Source: Gymnopilus junonius (Eukaryota > Basidiomycota > Agaricomycetes > Agaricales > Galerinaceae). From it: a stretch of DNA of 64,000 nucleotides. The notes beneath the pieces are model-generated. The model did not search any database and had not been told where the DNA came from. It worked only from the letters and a program-made list of their open reading frames with translations. The stretch lies in NCBI GenBank assembly GCA_015501075.1, contig JADNYJ010000154.1:1-64000 (forward strand), in the 5' to 3' direction. Position numbers and translations under genes: made by a program. This document shows, one piece after another, positions 22,261 through 33,479 of the stretch. Numbering within the stretch: position 1 is the stretch's first letter; each line of letters starts with the position of its first letter.

Positions 22261-23989
22261 ATGACCGCAGTCGCCACCGCCCACTCCGACCTCGACCAAT
22301 TCCTCACCAACTTCGACTCCAAGGGCGGAATCTCCAAGGAACAGGAGAAGGCGTCAAGACGAGTGTCAACGAGCAAATTAAGGATGGCGAATGAAGAGCT
22401 CAAGCGCATGGGCGAGAGCGTCGTCGCAATGGAGACCGACTTTGCCACGATTCAGGACTTTATCCAGAGGGTGGACGACAAGAAGGTCATTCTAGACGAA
22501 CACAAGAACGTCAAGCTCTATGCTCCGGAATGGATCGATATTCACAACGTATGTCTTGTTTTATAACCCTCTTTGTTAATCACGAAAGTCCAATGCATTT
22601 GGTAGACTTATACCGACCTCATGCACGAGTCCCAGGGAACCGCCAACAAACTCAAGAACAAGATGAACTGTTCGTGATCCATCCGGATCTGTAATTTCAT
22701 CGTTAGCGCTAATATGCTTTCACTTAGACCTTGTTGATGTCCTCCTACCCATATCAGAGAACGTCAATTTCGAGACAGCCAAGAAAGCAAAAGCAATCGA
22801 CAAATATATTCTGGTATGGTGCTGTTCAGCAAGGTCTCCATGAACGAAGTATTCACTCACATGGGTTTCATCACCAGGACCTTACTCAATTCGCAGACAA
22901 TGGGGACAAACACGCCACTGGATTCCTGCGCATCCGCCAGCGCGTAGGAAGCTTCCGGGATAAACTGACCAACGAAGTGAAACAACAACAAGTAGACGTC
23001 CAGAATGAACTGAACAATGTAATTTCCAAAATTGAAGCGCTTGAGAAGGAACTTAATGCGTAAGCCAACACTTCTTCCCTATTCCGTTGCGTCCGACGCA
23101 ATTAATGTACTAACTAATTTCTTATTTATTTCATTAGGTCTTCCGGATTTGTGTGTATCTTCGAATTATTTTTATCATTCACCCAAACTAACGTATCTAC
23201 AACCAGTTCACAAAGGTTTGGAGTACACTCAAACTCGCAGGCCCAACTTGGCCAAGACGGGTGGAGCCACGATCGCAGCTGCTGGTACCGCAGGAACAAT
23301 TATCGCCACTGCTGGTTTAGCAGCCCTTGCTCCCGTTGCTGGTATTGGTATTCTCGTACGCAGGACCTTTTCCTCTTTATCACCATCTAACTATTCATCT
23401 AGGCTGCTGGACTAGCCGGATTAGGATTCTCGACTTTCTCAGCTAACAAGGAGCGTCTCGCCAAGGAAGCAGGTATGATTTAATCATTCAACGTTGGGTT
23501 CATTTCGGAAAGTTGATTTGGGCGTGGCTATCTTTTAGCTAAGAAAGAAGAGCTTTCTGGTCTTATCCGACAAGAGACGAGCTTCTCGCCAGGAAGGAGA
23601 ACCTCGAAGAAGTCCTCAAAGAACTCAACAAGCTCGGAACTGTCTTTGACGACTTGATCACCAGGCTGAGCGCCATGGAGAGTATCTGGAGAATGGTAAA
23701 ATTTCAGATCTCCTTTACTTGGATCCGAATCTGGCGCTGATCAGAATCCCATTTTCGTTGTTTCAGCTCATCACCGACGCTGGAAGCCTCCGTGACAGTT
23801 TGCAGTACCTGGACAGTGCTGATGAAGCCTTTGTTCGTATATCTTCACGTTCTCCTCATTGTGATGCGCTCAACAGGGCCTTTGTTATAGATTTTCGAAA
23901 TTACAGCAGATTCTGCTAGAGCGGTGTACAAAACGTTGGCAAGCGCCTTGGATACATACACGTTGGCAGTTGCGCCGATTAAGAAATAA
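22261..23989 (+). pseudogene. Helical-bundle family, type H (H1), with hydrophobic hairpin; left-arm copy with frame breaks
   Basis: Ten exons parallel H2: 22261-22548, 22606-22669, 22728-22813, 22878-23059, 23138-23150 (13 bp micro-exon), 23207-23355, 23403-23472, 23539-23695, 23767-23832 and 23891-23989. Landmarks are FATIQDFIQRVDD (exon 1), LVDVLLPISENVNF (exon 3), a long coiled helix (exon 4), and a Gly/Ala-rich hydrophobic stretch with GTAGTIIATAG and APVAGIGIL (exons 6-7). A second coiled helix follows. This helix-hairpin-helix layout is what pore-inserting subunits of ClyA/HBL/XaxA-like toxins show. Relative to H2, exon 6 lacks one base near 23241 and exon 8 lacks one near 23571. Exon 1 has a one-base and a 17-base loss that together restore frame. 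No signal peptide is present. Confidence 0.7.
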
Positions 23990-24927
23990 TTAGCACCTTC
24001 TCTTTCTCTTGTATTTTATATGGATCGTAGTCTATGAATAATACCTTTGGGTTGACTCTAGATTAATGTGTTATTGAACGATTCTGTTCCGAGAAGGTTT
24101 AGAAGGAAATCCCTGCAGTGTACAGAAATGAAACACACCTGTCATCGTCAGCGTACATTCCATATCCCGCATGAGATGTAAAATGACGATACAAAGGGCA
24201 AGGATTTTACCCACCTTATGCGTGTACACTACACACTCAAGCAAATATCGCGAATGCGTGCTGTTCATGTTCTATGCTCGTTCCGTTAGCCCGGACGTTG
24301 TCACTGCCATCACAAACCGTGACTCGGATTCCCCTCTGCTGTGTACGATTGACCGTCTCAATTGCTATCTTTCTACTTTCTGAGTTATCAGGTATAAACG
24401 TTCTACACTGCTTGTTGCTTATCCTTGTCCTCAGCTCTCAGCCTTTCCTGGCACGTTTGAGGTCTCTGTCGAGTTACTCAGGCTGTCGACCAACCTCGAC
24501 GATAACCCAACCTCAGTGTTTCTTCCTATAGTGAACATGACCCAGCTTCATCTGGTGAGGCTGAATGATCGCTCATTATCGAACCTTAACACCGTTATCC
24601 GAGTCTTTAGGTGTCAGTGAAATCGAGGTCCTGTCGGCCCCTGCTGAACTTGAAGGAAGCGGACGGAGGGTTCTCTGGTTCACGATGAAACACGTTATCC
24701 TCGTAAGTATTTTATCTTTTTATTGCCTTATCATCGCCTCATTATATTTATTTACGCAGTTCTCATGAAAATTGCATCTTAATAACGCACCATATCTGTG
24801 GTACCTCGCCTCCTATGTCCTAGTGCCGACTCTAAGAGCCATGCTCGAAGAGAGTAACAACAACAAGAACCTTACGCAGTCGTGCTTGTGTGTCATTAAT
24901 TTTCGATTTGAATGCACTATATTTCTC
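23990..24927 (+). pseudogene. Fossil sequence downstream of H1
   Basis: Nearly identical, inverted, to 48067-48990. It gives broken plus-strand frames such as LLRLSTNLDDNPTSVFLP and SEIEVLSAPAELEGSGRR, followed by a donor-like GTAAGTATTTT and a further block around 24825. The pieces vaguely resemble the leucine-rich tail of agaricomycete F-box proteins, but no F-box or intact frame is visible. Related sequence lies downstream of S2 and S4. Confidence 0.4.
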
Positions 24928-25131
24928 TGAGCTTCTGTTTTGTCTCGCCATACAAGGCGCTGTTCATCCGTCCCGTCTCTGAATCCCTTCACACTAGTTG
25001 CGTTTGATTCCAATTATCCCTCGACTGTTCTTACCATGGTAGTAAGCAATCATCACGAACAACTAATGAAGCAGAACTTCCAGTTCGAAATACGAGGGGT
25101 ACATAGGCTATTCTTGAACTAAGTAAGACAA

Positions 25132-26287
25132 TCATTTCTTGACAGCTACAACCGCTGACACGTATACATCCAGAGACGCCATGAAAGTATCATAAATATC
25201 CTTGGCCGAATTCACCCGCTTCTCAAAGATCTACAAGAGCGCGTCAGACACCCGGGAACTCCAACCCCAGACAAAAAAAAATAGGCTCACCAGAACACCA
25301 GCAGCGAACCTGAGGTCTTTCAAATGACGTTGCAACATTTCCGAGTCGGCAGTGAGCTAATAGTCATGAAACACAACAAAGTTCAGCCCAAATACGTACC
25401 CGAAAAGAATCAAAAATCAAAAATCAAAAACTCACAATCGGCCACACCCTCCCAACAACACTCAGCCTATCCTCCAACTCATAAAACACCCTGCGCACAT
25501 TCGAATTCTCCATCTCCCTCCACACAGCCTCGAGGTTCGCGAAACCCTCGTTCCCAGGGGCTCCCGCAGAGGCGTACAGCGCAGTGGTCAGTTTTTCTTG
25601 GAAATTCTGCACGTTCTTTTCGATGCGGAGGAATCGAGTGCGGGATTTTTCAGCGTCTTCTGTGAAGTTCTCGAGGTCCTTTAGCGGGGATTTGGTTGAG
25701 TTAATACAGCGTGTTTGTGGTAAATTGGTAAATGGGGTGGGTGAGCGTACCTTGATGTAGTGGTCTACGGCTTTTTCTTTTAGAGCATCCTGGAAGTTGA
25801 CGTTGTGAGATATGGGTAAGAGTACGTCGACAAGATCTGGATGCGAGAGATCAGTGTTCTAGTGAAGAATAATAGTTCGAAGTTTGAATTAATCACGTAC
25901 ATCCCAACTCCCTTGCGAGGTTATGAGCCGTAACCTGAGACTCTTGTATAAGATCCGTATACGCCTATCAGGTTAAAATCATATATAAGAACTCTTAATA
26001 CAAGGAAGCACACAGGCGAGCCGTCGACACGCCCCAATTAAACATACCTCATGTATCCCACTCCACTCCGACGCATACAACTTGACATCCCCATACACAT
26101 CCCGCACAACCCTCTGCCCATCCAACCACTGGACGAAGTCCTGGATCGTCCTAAACTCCGATTCCATCACGACGATACACTCTCCGATGCGCTTCATGCC
26201 TTCCTTGGCTCTTTCGGCGGGGTCGTCCTGGATCGTTATGGCTGCCATTATTTCGGATGGGTCGGGGTATGAAGGGGGGAGGGACAT
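25132..26287 (-). CDS. Helical-bundle family, type S (S3), possible alpha-pore-forming-toxin-like component
   Basis: Six exons on the minus strand: 26287-26048, 25964-25901, 25836-25751, 25678-25436, 25356-25291 and 25230-25132, giving about 265 aa with no break. It is a close paralogue of S2, with MESEFRTIQDFVQW in exon 1 and RLSVVGRVWPI at the end of exon 4; exon 4 is two codons longer. It faces H1 tail to tail. In the right arm the corresponding gene is reduced to a promoter and part of exon 1, so S3 is the only full copy of this subtype here. No secretion signal or membrane segment is present. Structure is firm; function is inferred from the family. Confidence 0.8.
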
Positions 26288-26351
26288 GTTAGTTTTTGTT
26301 AGGGGTGTGCTGCGAGTTGGGATGTGGAGAGGAAGGGGAAACCGAGGTTTA

Positions 26352-26512
26352 CTTTAATACTCGCCAGGCACTTAAAATGAAAGTAAAAGCAAAGTAAGCG
26401 ACATCAAGGACGTACCTTAGGTCTACATTACCGAAAAAAAACAAGGAGAAAAAAAGGAACACATGTCGTCTGGCACATAGGTACCAAAGAAATTGACAGC
26501 TAGGAGGGTCGG
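26352..26512 (-). promoter_or_regulatory. Promoter block of S3 (family-type elements)
   Basis: On the minus strand CCTAGCTGTCAATTTCTT (26509 downward), AAGGTACGTCCTTGATGTC (26418-26400) and GTGCCTGGCG (26371-26362) followed by TATTAAAG occur in the same order and spacing as before S2. Confidence 0.7.
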
Positions 26513-26560
26513 TACCATCCATCCACCGTGCATGATATGAAAAGGAAAGTCAAAGGGGAA

Positions 26561-28269
26561 CTGTATGAACTTTGTCGGGCACACACATAGAGTCAAAAAA
26601 TCCTGATTGGCCCCCTACAGATGAAGCCTAGTGTGCTGCGGGGGCTTAGCTGGGCTGGAGGTGATATCTACATGCCGTTTTGATGCCGGGTAAGCGAGAC
26701 CATCGTCCGAAGAAAGAAAGACTGCGTCAAAGTCATGGCAGTACGAGAGGTTTCATGCACCAGAGAAAGCTACGAAAGGGTGAGTCTATGAGTAATAGTA
26801 TCGAAGTATTGAAATTCAAAGCTCAAGTCGTCGAGGCGAAAAACGAATCTCCCCCTTTGAGGCGGAGAAGGACAACCTCTGCTGACGTCACGTTCCGTGC
26901 CTAGTAATTGTTCCGGTTCTGGGCCCGTTGGTCCGTCTCATCCGGCACACGGACCTCACGTAGCTTGCGATGCGCCTCCACTGATTATTGGACTCAAATT
27001 GGACTTGTTACTTGGTGTCTTTCGGCTCTTGGTATGTCAGGATCCGATCTCCTGTGTCTGTGCTATAAGAATTGGCTCTTCCTTACTCAATTCCAGTCTA
27101 AGTATATCCCCGACGTTCAACGGCTAGCCCCTCAATATTCTAGCTTGCAATTCGGCCTTATTTCTCTTTCTTTTTACTGGAGTTTATTTTATGCGGTGTC
27201 GACTATATGTATATCTCAGTGATATCCCCTCACTCAAGACAAGTAACGTCCTAGCTCGTTATCGTTTGCTGCGGTGACTGGCGGGGGTAAGATACGATAT
27301 ACAAAGAGAAGGTTTTAAGCGCGTCACATAATATCTCTACCTCGATGGGACCGGGAATGTGGCTGTTGCGTTACCGACGCTACCGTGCAGGCAATGGTAC
27401 ATTGTCCATGACGTTAAGTACCTCAGTAATCACTTTCGACTCCTTCTTTCCTTCTTTATTCTGTGTTCGGCCTCTACTGATGATGCTGCTCCTATTGTTT
27501 TCTTGTAACAGGTAACGACTCTCATACAGTATAGATAAGGATGTGGCCCTCCATCGCCTCCATCATTACGAATCTGCTTTACTCTCATCCTCTCTGCTTT
27601 GTAATTGGTGTGTCAAATGTTGCAACTCTCTCATTTCGACCTCTTCACTGGTACTCTAAAACGCCGAGTTGACGCCTTCATACTGTCCCTGGGAAGGCGT
27701 AAATGCATTCTCGCCACCTTTCAACTGACCTATCTCATGAAGTTCACAAGTCACGTTGAGTTTATATTGGGTAGTACTGGACAAGACACTGGTGTGATGT
27801 ACAGCCTGACGATCTCATATTTTTCCGCTGTCGATGTTGCTCCCAGTCCTACAGGAACGGAACGTTTACAACTCTCTTGGTGACAAATTTGAATTCTCTG
27901 TCTTGCAGTCGGTTTACATTGAGACAACGAGACCGCAGTCGCAGCTTGAAGTCCACCAGATGATTACCTCTTTTTTTTACCATCCAATGGTCCCATGATC
28001 CATATCGAGAGTAGAGTACAGCTTTATGATGATCGTGATGGAGAGACGGAGCCAACACTTGATTCCGCCAAAGAACCTGCAATCATAACACGATTATGAT
28101 ACCTGATCTCAAAACCCAAGCGGCGCACTGCTCTTATGTAGTATTTCAAAGAAATGTCATAGCGAAGATACATACGATCATAGCTCTCCTTCAGGATTGG
28201 ACTCAATCGTATTCCTTCACTCAAGCGGTGGATACCTCATAGCTGTTGCGATAATCAGAGCTGAAGAAT
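26561..28269. other. Intergenic region without a recognised gene
   Basis: Short open frames on both strands (for example 26908-27222 + and 28024-28224 -) show no family motif and no convincing intron structure. Confidence 0.4.
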
Positions 28270-28274
28270 GCATC

Positions 28275-28798
28275 TGTAAACAACCCGTTCTGTGTGGGAA
28301 CGGTATAAGACAAGGGGAAATCCGAAGGGCAGAGTAAGGCGGTGACTCCGTCAGTCGCTACCCAAACAATTCCGTAGGTAGATAGAGAATTTGAATAATA
28401 AATTTGAGTCTGGACTTGCGACTCTGCTTGCTGCCTAACTCGGGGCAGAATGTGAATGTGAGGGTGAGCTAAATCCTCTGAATACGAGCTGAAGAAAAGA
28501 CTAGCTACTACAGGTTTTTATACCTAACTAGCTAATAAATTTTCTTTTCAAATTTTCGAAGGGATAAAGATGAAGAGATAGAAGTGACTCAGAGAGCCCT
28601 TTTTAAGTAGGGAGCTCGACAACGAGAGATCGACGAGCGCCTGTTAGTTGATGCATAGGTTCTAAAAATAAAATGAATTGAGTGGTGGAATAACTTGCCT
28701 GTGGTCGTCTAGCGACCATTCAATTCCTGGATCTTCATACATCCGTTGGGAGCATGAAAATGACTTATTCCGCGTGCAACCGGAGCGCAAGCTCCACA
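28275..28798 (-). repeat. Solo LTR with 5 bp target-site duplication
   Basis: Full-length match to the LTR at 1490-2010. On the minus strand it starts TGTGGAGC and ends TTTACA. It is flanked by the direct repeat GCATC at 28270-28274 and 28799-28803, the mark of an insertion later reduced to one LTR by recombination. No internal retrotransposon sequence remains. Confidence 0.92.
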
Positions 28799-28803
28799 GC
28801 ATC

Positions 28804-29182
28804 CATGCAGAAAACTACGATCAGCCACAGCGATCGTTCAATTACACCATAATATCAAAAGATATGCTCTGCTCCATCTGATTCAAAATCTGCATTTACT
28901 TCAAATGTTGCCACATAAATATCCCTCACATCTTGGGACGCCCACCCTCAGCTTGTTCCTCTGTGAGGTCGCAGTATCACAGTTCCCTACACTCCTTTTC
29001 TCCTTCCCATTCATTACTCCCTTCCTTCCTTCTTGTCCAATCTTTTATTCCCTCTTTTGTTCCTTCTTTCTTCTTGTTTCTTCTTCTTCATCTTTGTCTT
29101 TTTTAAATATAGATCAAAATCCTGTGGCGGAGCTGTGCTCAAGGTCTCGCAATTTACAATTCAAGAGTTTAAAACTGTAGCG
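28804..29182. promoter_or_regulatory. Upstream region of the DUF6533 gene
   Basis: The last 200 bp are strongly pyrimidine-rich (CCTTCCTTCCTTCTTG-like around 29020-29100), a common feature just upstream of fungal start codons. No other coding sequence was recognised. Confidence 0.35.
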
Positions 29183-31007
29183 ATGTACGATAATCTAGAC
29201 GTGGAAACTCAACAGTAAGTATCGATATTTAACATTTCCCTAGACATTTTAAGCAATATCCGCTCACCAATACACAGATTTATCTATAACTGCACCCTCT
29301 CGGCTGCATTCGGTTTCGTATTTCCTTCCATTCTCCGAATTACACTCAACTAACCGGTACCAAAAATTCTCTGCCAGTCGTTCTGTACTACGACTACCTA
29401 TTAACATTCAGCCTTGAATACGAAGTATACTGGACTTCCTTCCACTCCGCCCCGAGCTCCGCCACCACTACAGATGGGGCGAAGAGTCCGAGAAAGCTAT
29501 CGTTGGCGGTCGTCCTGTTCTTTTTGAACCGGTATATCTCGGTCCTAGGGAATATCCCCGTTATGCTTCTATATTTCGCTTCATGGCCTGAACCGGACAG
29601 ATTACAGGTACGGAGGGCCCCGGTTGACTGCACTGCTGCTAATCGTGATCGATCAACTTAACACCTGGACCTCCGATTCACAGCTGTGAGTACGAATAGC
29701 TTGATGCGATCCTGGGTATTGTCTGGCGGGTTACTTGAGAATTGAGACTTACCTTGTAATGGCAGATGTTATGGTACTTTTCAATACCATGAATGGCTTA
29801 TTATTGCAGTGCAGGCTATCGTGGCGAGTACGTAGCCTTTCCATACCAGCTTAACAGCAGCTCCAAGCCTTTTTGTCTGTACAGTTATTGCCGTTTTACG
29901 AATGTATGCACTCTACTGGGGCAGGAGCGCCGTCGTGGCCATATTGTCTCCTATTGTGTTCATTATCTTCGTATACGGCCTGGTGCGTCCCCATTCACTT
30001 ATACTCATTCTTAAATAATATAAGTAACGTATCTCACATTGGGGCAGTACGCAATTCTTATGGAGAAAATAGTGGTGTATTCGACGTCGGATTTACCGCG
30101 GTACGGTTGCCAGCTGCCCATAACAATTGAAATGTCAGTCTTCCTATCCTACATACTCACTCTAACGCTAAGCAACATAGGGCCCCTGGTATGCCGGACG
30201 GTTCATGAGCATGTAATTGTCCTCTTACAAAATCATGATTTGCAGGCTTCATGAGGGGTTGGATCGCACACCTGTGCTTTGACCTTCTCGTCTTTTCAAT
30301 GACGCTGTACACTGCTGTGAAATTCAAATTTCAAGGTAGCATTCTTGGTGTCATTGTACGCAATGGTGCGTAAAAAATGGCTGAATTTAAGATGTGGATG
30401 GGCAAATTGATACAGCAAACTTGAACAGGTACACTTTATTTCGGGTATGCCCCACCCATTCCACCCATGTGCCCTGATACTCAATGACAGATTTATATAG
30501 GATTATGGCCTTGTCCACAATTTCCGTTATTCTATCGTACCCAGTGCGTGAGACCCATTTCACCGGCTCTAAAGTTTCCAGACTAAATTCTATCTATTTC
30601 TAGTTCTTCCCAGTTCGTTTTCTTTCTATCGTCACAACCCTTCTGATAATCTGATAAATAAATGCATAGGCGTATCTACGAGGTGCAACAGCAACACTCA
30701 CGAACGTGTAAGTTTCTATTGGGCGCCCTCCCAATTCAGTTCCTGCGATGAATGACCATATATACCAAGGTTATCCTCAACGATGATATCAAGATTGTTG
30801 CTCAACCTACGACGTTACGCCACCAAAGAAGCAGAGATGAGCAAAGAGACTGAGATGCGGTCTACTATCTCACAACTCGTGTTCGAAATTGGAAGCAACA
30901 CGGCACCGTGTGATGGTGATGAAGAAATTCGAGAAGAAGGAGGAGATGCATTAGATATAGTTGAATGTAACCGTTACAGTAACAAATCATCAAGCAGCTC
31001 AGTTTAA
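29183..31007 (+). CDS. DUF6533-type multi-pass membrane protein
   Basis: A many-exon gene: 29183-29214, 29278-29312, 29378-29607, 29766-29827, 29885-29982, 30048-30133, 30181-30200, 30246-30365, 30429-30444, 30501-30543, 30604-30612, 30670-30707 and 30770-31007. The N-terminal DUF6533 signature is present (VVLYYDYLLTFSLEYEVYW, then LAVVLFFLNRYISVLGN). Later hydrophobic helices include WLIIAVQAIVA, VLRMYALYWGR and ISVILSYP, and MISRLLLNLRRYA leads to a charged, Ser-rich cytoplasmic tail. Such proteins are common, uncharacterised, seven-helix-like membrane proteins of basidiomycetes. Phases agree except between 29607 and 29766, where two coding bases are unaccounted for: either a tiny exon near 29684 or a one-base loss in exon 3. 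Two donors read GTTCGT or GTTCAT. Confidence 0.75.
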
Positions 31008-33479
31008 GGCTTGTTTTCGATGTTTCCGATGTATCAGCACACACAGCTCCGATCACCTACATACGTATATTCACCGTATAAAATCGAGATAAATTCTGAC
31101 ATCAGGAACGAACCTAAAAATCTTCCACTGCAGATGGGGATCCATCCACAACGTCAGAGTTCCAACTTCCTGTCCATCATTTATTCCATACGGACAGAGC
31201 AGAGCAGCGAGAAATTAAAATTGATAGAGCTCCACCAACAATCTCAATTGACTTGGAGAACATCAGTTATTTTAGGACTATCTCTAGGGGCAGTCATCTA
31301 AACTATCCAAAAACGTCAAGGGCATATCTTTAGCGCCCAGGCCCCAAAATTGTCTATGCGCCGCAGGACATGCTCGTGGCAACATGTGGCGTTGAAGCCG
31401 AGTGCCTATTTACTACTGCACCGTCGTCCGAACAAGACGCTGACGGGAATGGAATGAGATAAGTACCTGGCGTAAATTTTCTGCGTCTAGCGCATCGCTT
31501 CATTCCAAATAAAGATTCCGTTGCAGTGAACCTGTGAAATTATTTCAATTCTTTCCCATATGCGGCGTACTCCAAACTTGCTCCAGACCCTCCAAATTCG
31601 AGGATAACTATGTCCACTCTATCGACGGATAAGCGATTTTGAGGGCTCTTCGACATCTTAACAGATGGACTAGACGCCATCCAACACTGAGCTAGGACGA
31701 GCTTGGAAGCCACGAGAACCGCGTACCTCAGCAGTTAGTGCTCAATTCCAAGATCACCTGGTCTCCCATGAGACGTAAATAAATCGCACACGAAGAAGGC
31801 AAGTAGGACCTGAAAGAGCGGTAAGGTAGAGTATCCTTTCCCACTGATGACGAGACCCACCGGAGATGTAATCGGCAGTCCGAGGGAGCGAATAATTTCT
31901 CTCTTTTACCGTTCCCTTCAACCGCTGTAAGCGCCCGTAATGTGTGCCATCTTATTGATGTACAAATAATCGGCAACACGACGTTTCTGGAATGCGCTTT
32001 TTTGGGAAGGAGTCCGGCCTGCAGTGACGCAGGGTCTATACTGATACAGAACGGCTGATGTTTATCCCATAGGCCGCCAGATTGGTCGTTGCGAAAGGAA
32101 AGGGTTGACCAAAGCGTCTGTATAATTCAGTCTTATCGTCCAACGATCAGTCATATATCAATGTCATGATGAAGAACAGAAGAGCCCTACAGGCTTCTCG
32201 CCATATATACCATACGATGTTTCCACGCAAATGTGAATAGCTTCCAGAGACACAAAGGAAAGCTAAGAAGGAGATGTCTTCCCTCATCGATGGCGTCAAA
32301 TCATACGTATTCCAGAATTGTCCCGGAGCGCGCTATTCTTAGCATTTCGATATCATCATCATCGTCTTGAGGCAGTGCATTGACATATTGACGTCGCGAC
32401 TAGCCCAGGGTGTAGTGCGCAGTGTGTGCCACTATTCGAACCTATGATTAGACAGTGGGTGCTCCCACAGCGACCCCAGATTACGTGGATGAGGCACATA
32501 CATGACAAAGCATGAAGTATTTCGACATGGGATAACGCCCAAGCTGTGGGCGCGGCAGCGCGGACAGAGGGGATATTTATTCAAACCCCGCGGCGCTTAA
32601 GTGTGGTTCACACACGCAGGTGGCATGAGGGTCATCTGAACAGTCGACGATCCGTGAAGCCGAGGACCGCCTATAGGTTGCGATAAGGCTTGTGATTTGG
32701 ACTGATCTAGAAAGGGCAGAGTGACTAGAGACCCACGCAGAGACTAGGGGGTGTTCGACTCACCGATTGGCTTCGGGACGTGAATGAGCACTTTCCTCCA
32801 GAATGATATCATACGAAACACAAGGAGAAAAGAGAAGAGAAAGCTCTATTGGGTGCTTACGAAAAAAGGCATAGAAATACATACTGTACTAATTCTCATA
32901 GTCCTCCTCTACAACGTCCAATGCCTCAAAACACAAAACGACACCCATGTCAAAGTGCACGAGAAAACGAAGATACGAAGAGGGCCAGAAAAAAAAAAGA
33001 GTGGTAACAGGTATCCGTCTTTTTTCTTTCCATTACCTTACTTATGCTAGTAAGGCAATGGAAGGAAAAACGATGAATACACGTCATCGCACTCCAAGAG
33101 TCAAGGTCAAAGTCGAATTGGAAGAACAAAAGATACGAGACAGGGCAAAAAACAATAGCAATACATAGAGTACAACCTGGCGAGCCCGCCAACGTAACGC
33201 GAAGATGAGCATGTCGTTCGAAAGAAGTGCAAAAAAAAGAGAAGAAAACGAAGACAAAAGTAGAAAGACATGCTCATCTTGCGGTCGTGTCTGGCGTATA
33301 ATGGGTTTCAAAGTCATATCGATGACCATGGAATATTGTGGTCGATGCAACGCGAGCTGAGAAGGCTGCGCGGTGTTACGAAGCCCCTTGACTTCTTTCT
33401 TCTGTGGAAGGGGGGCTTTTACACCGCTACAATGAAAAGAACATAAGTATCAGGATACATTTCCAGCAAAATGGAACCT
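31008..33479. other. Intergenic region with two hairpin-forming repeats
   Basis: No gene recognised. Inverted repeats lie at 33021-33042/33049-33070 (about 22 bp arms, 6-base loop) and 33202-33215/33267-33280 (14 bp perfect core). The region also has A-rich tracts. Confidence 0.4.
33021..33070. repeat. Near-perfect hairpin
   Basis: The arms TTTTTCTTTCCATTACCTTA and, inverted, the run ending GAAGGAAAAA pair with about two mismatches around a six-base loop. It could be a small MITE relic or fold in RNA; nothing else identifies it. Confidence 0.55.

Larger units (their letters stand above)
17232..26560 (+). repeat. Left arm of a large inverted segmental duplication
   Basis: Carries, in order, most of S2, a fossil, M1 (reverse), H1, another fossil, and S3 (reverse) with its promoter. 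It matches the reverse complement of about 47800-55473 gene by gene, including intergenic sequence. The outer edge is sharp inside S2 exon 1 (AGTGGGATTCATGAG at 17232). The inner edge fades beyond the S3 promoter near 26560. This arm has an extra direct duplication (18955-19384) and keeps S3, which is mostly deleted in the other arm. Confidence 0.85.
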
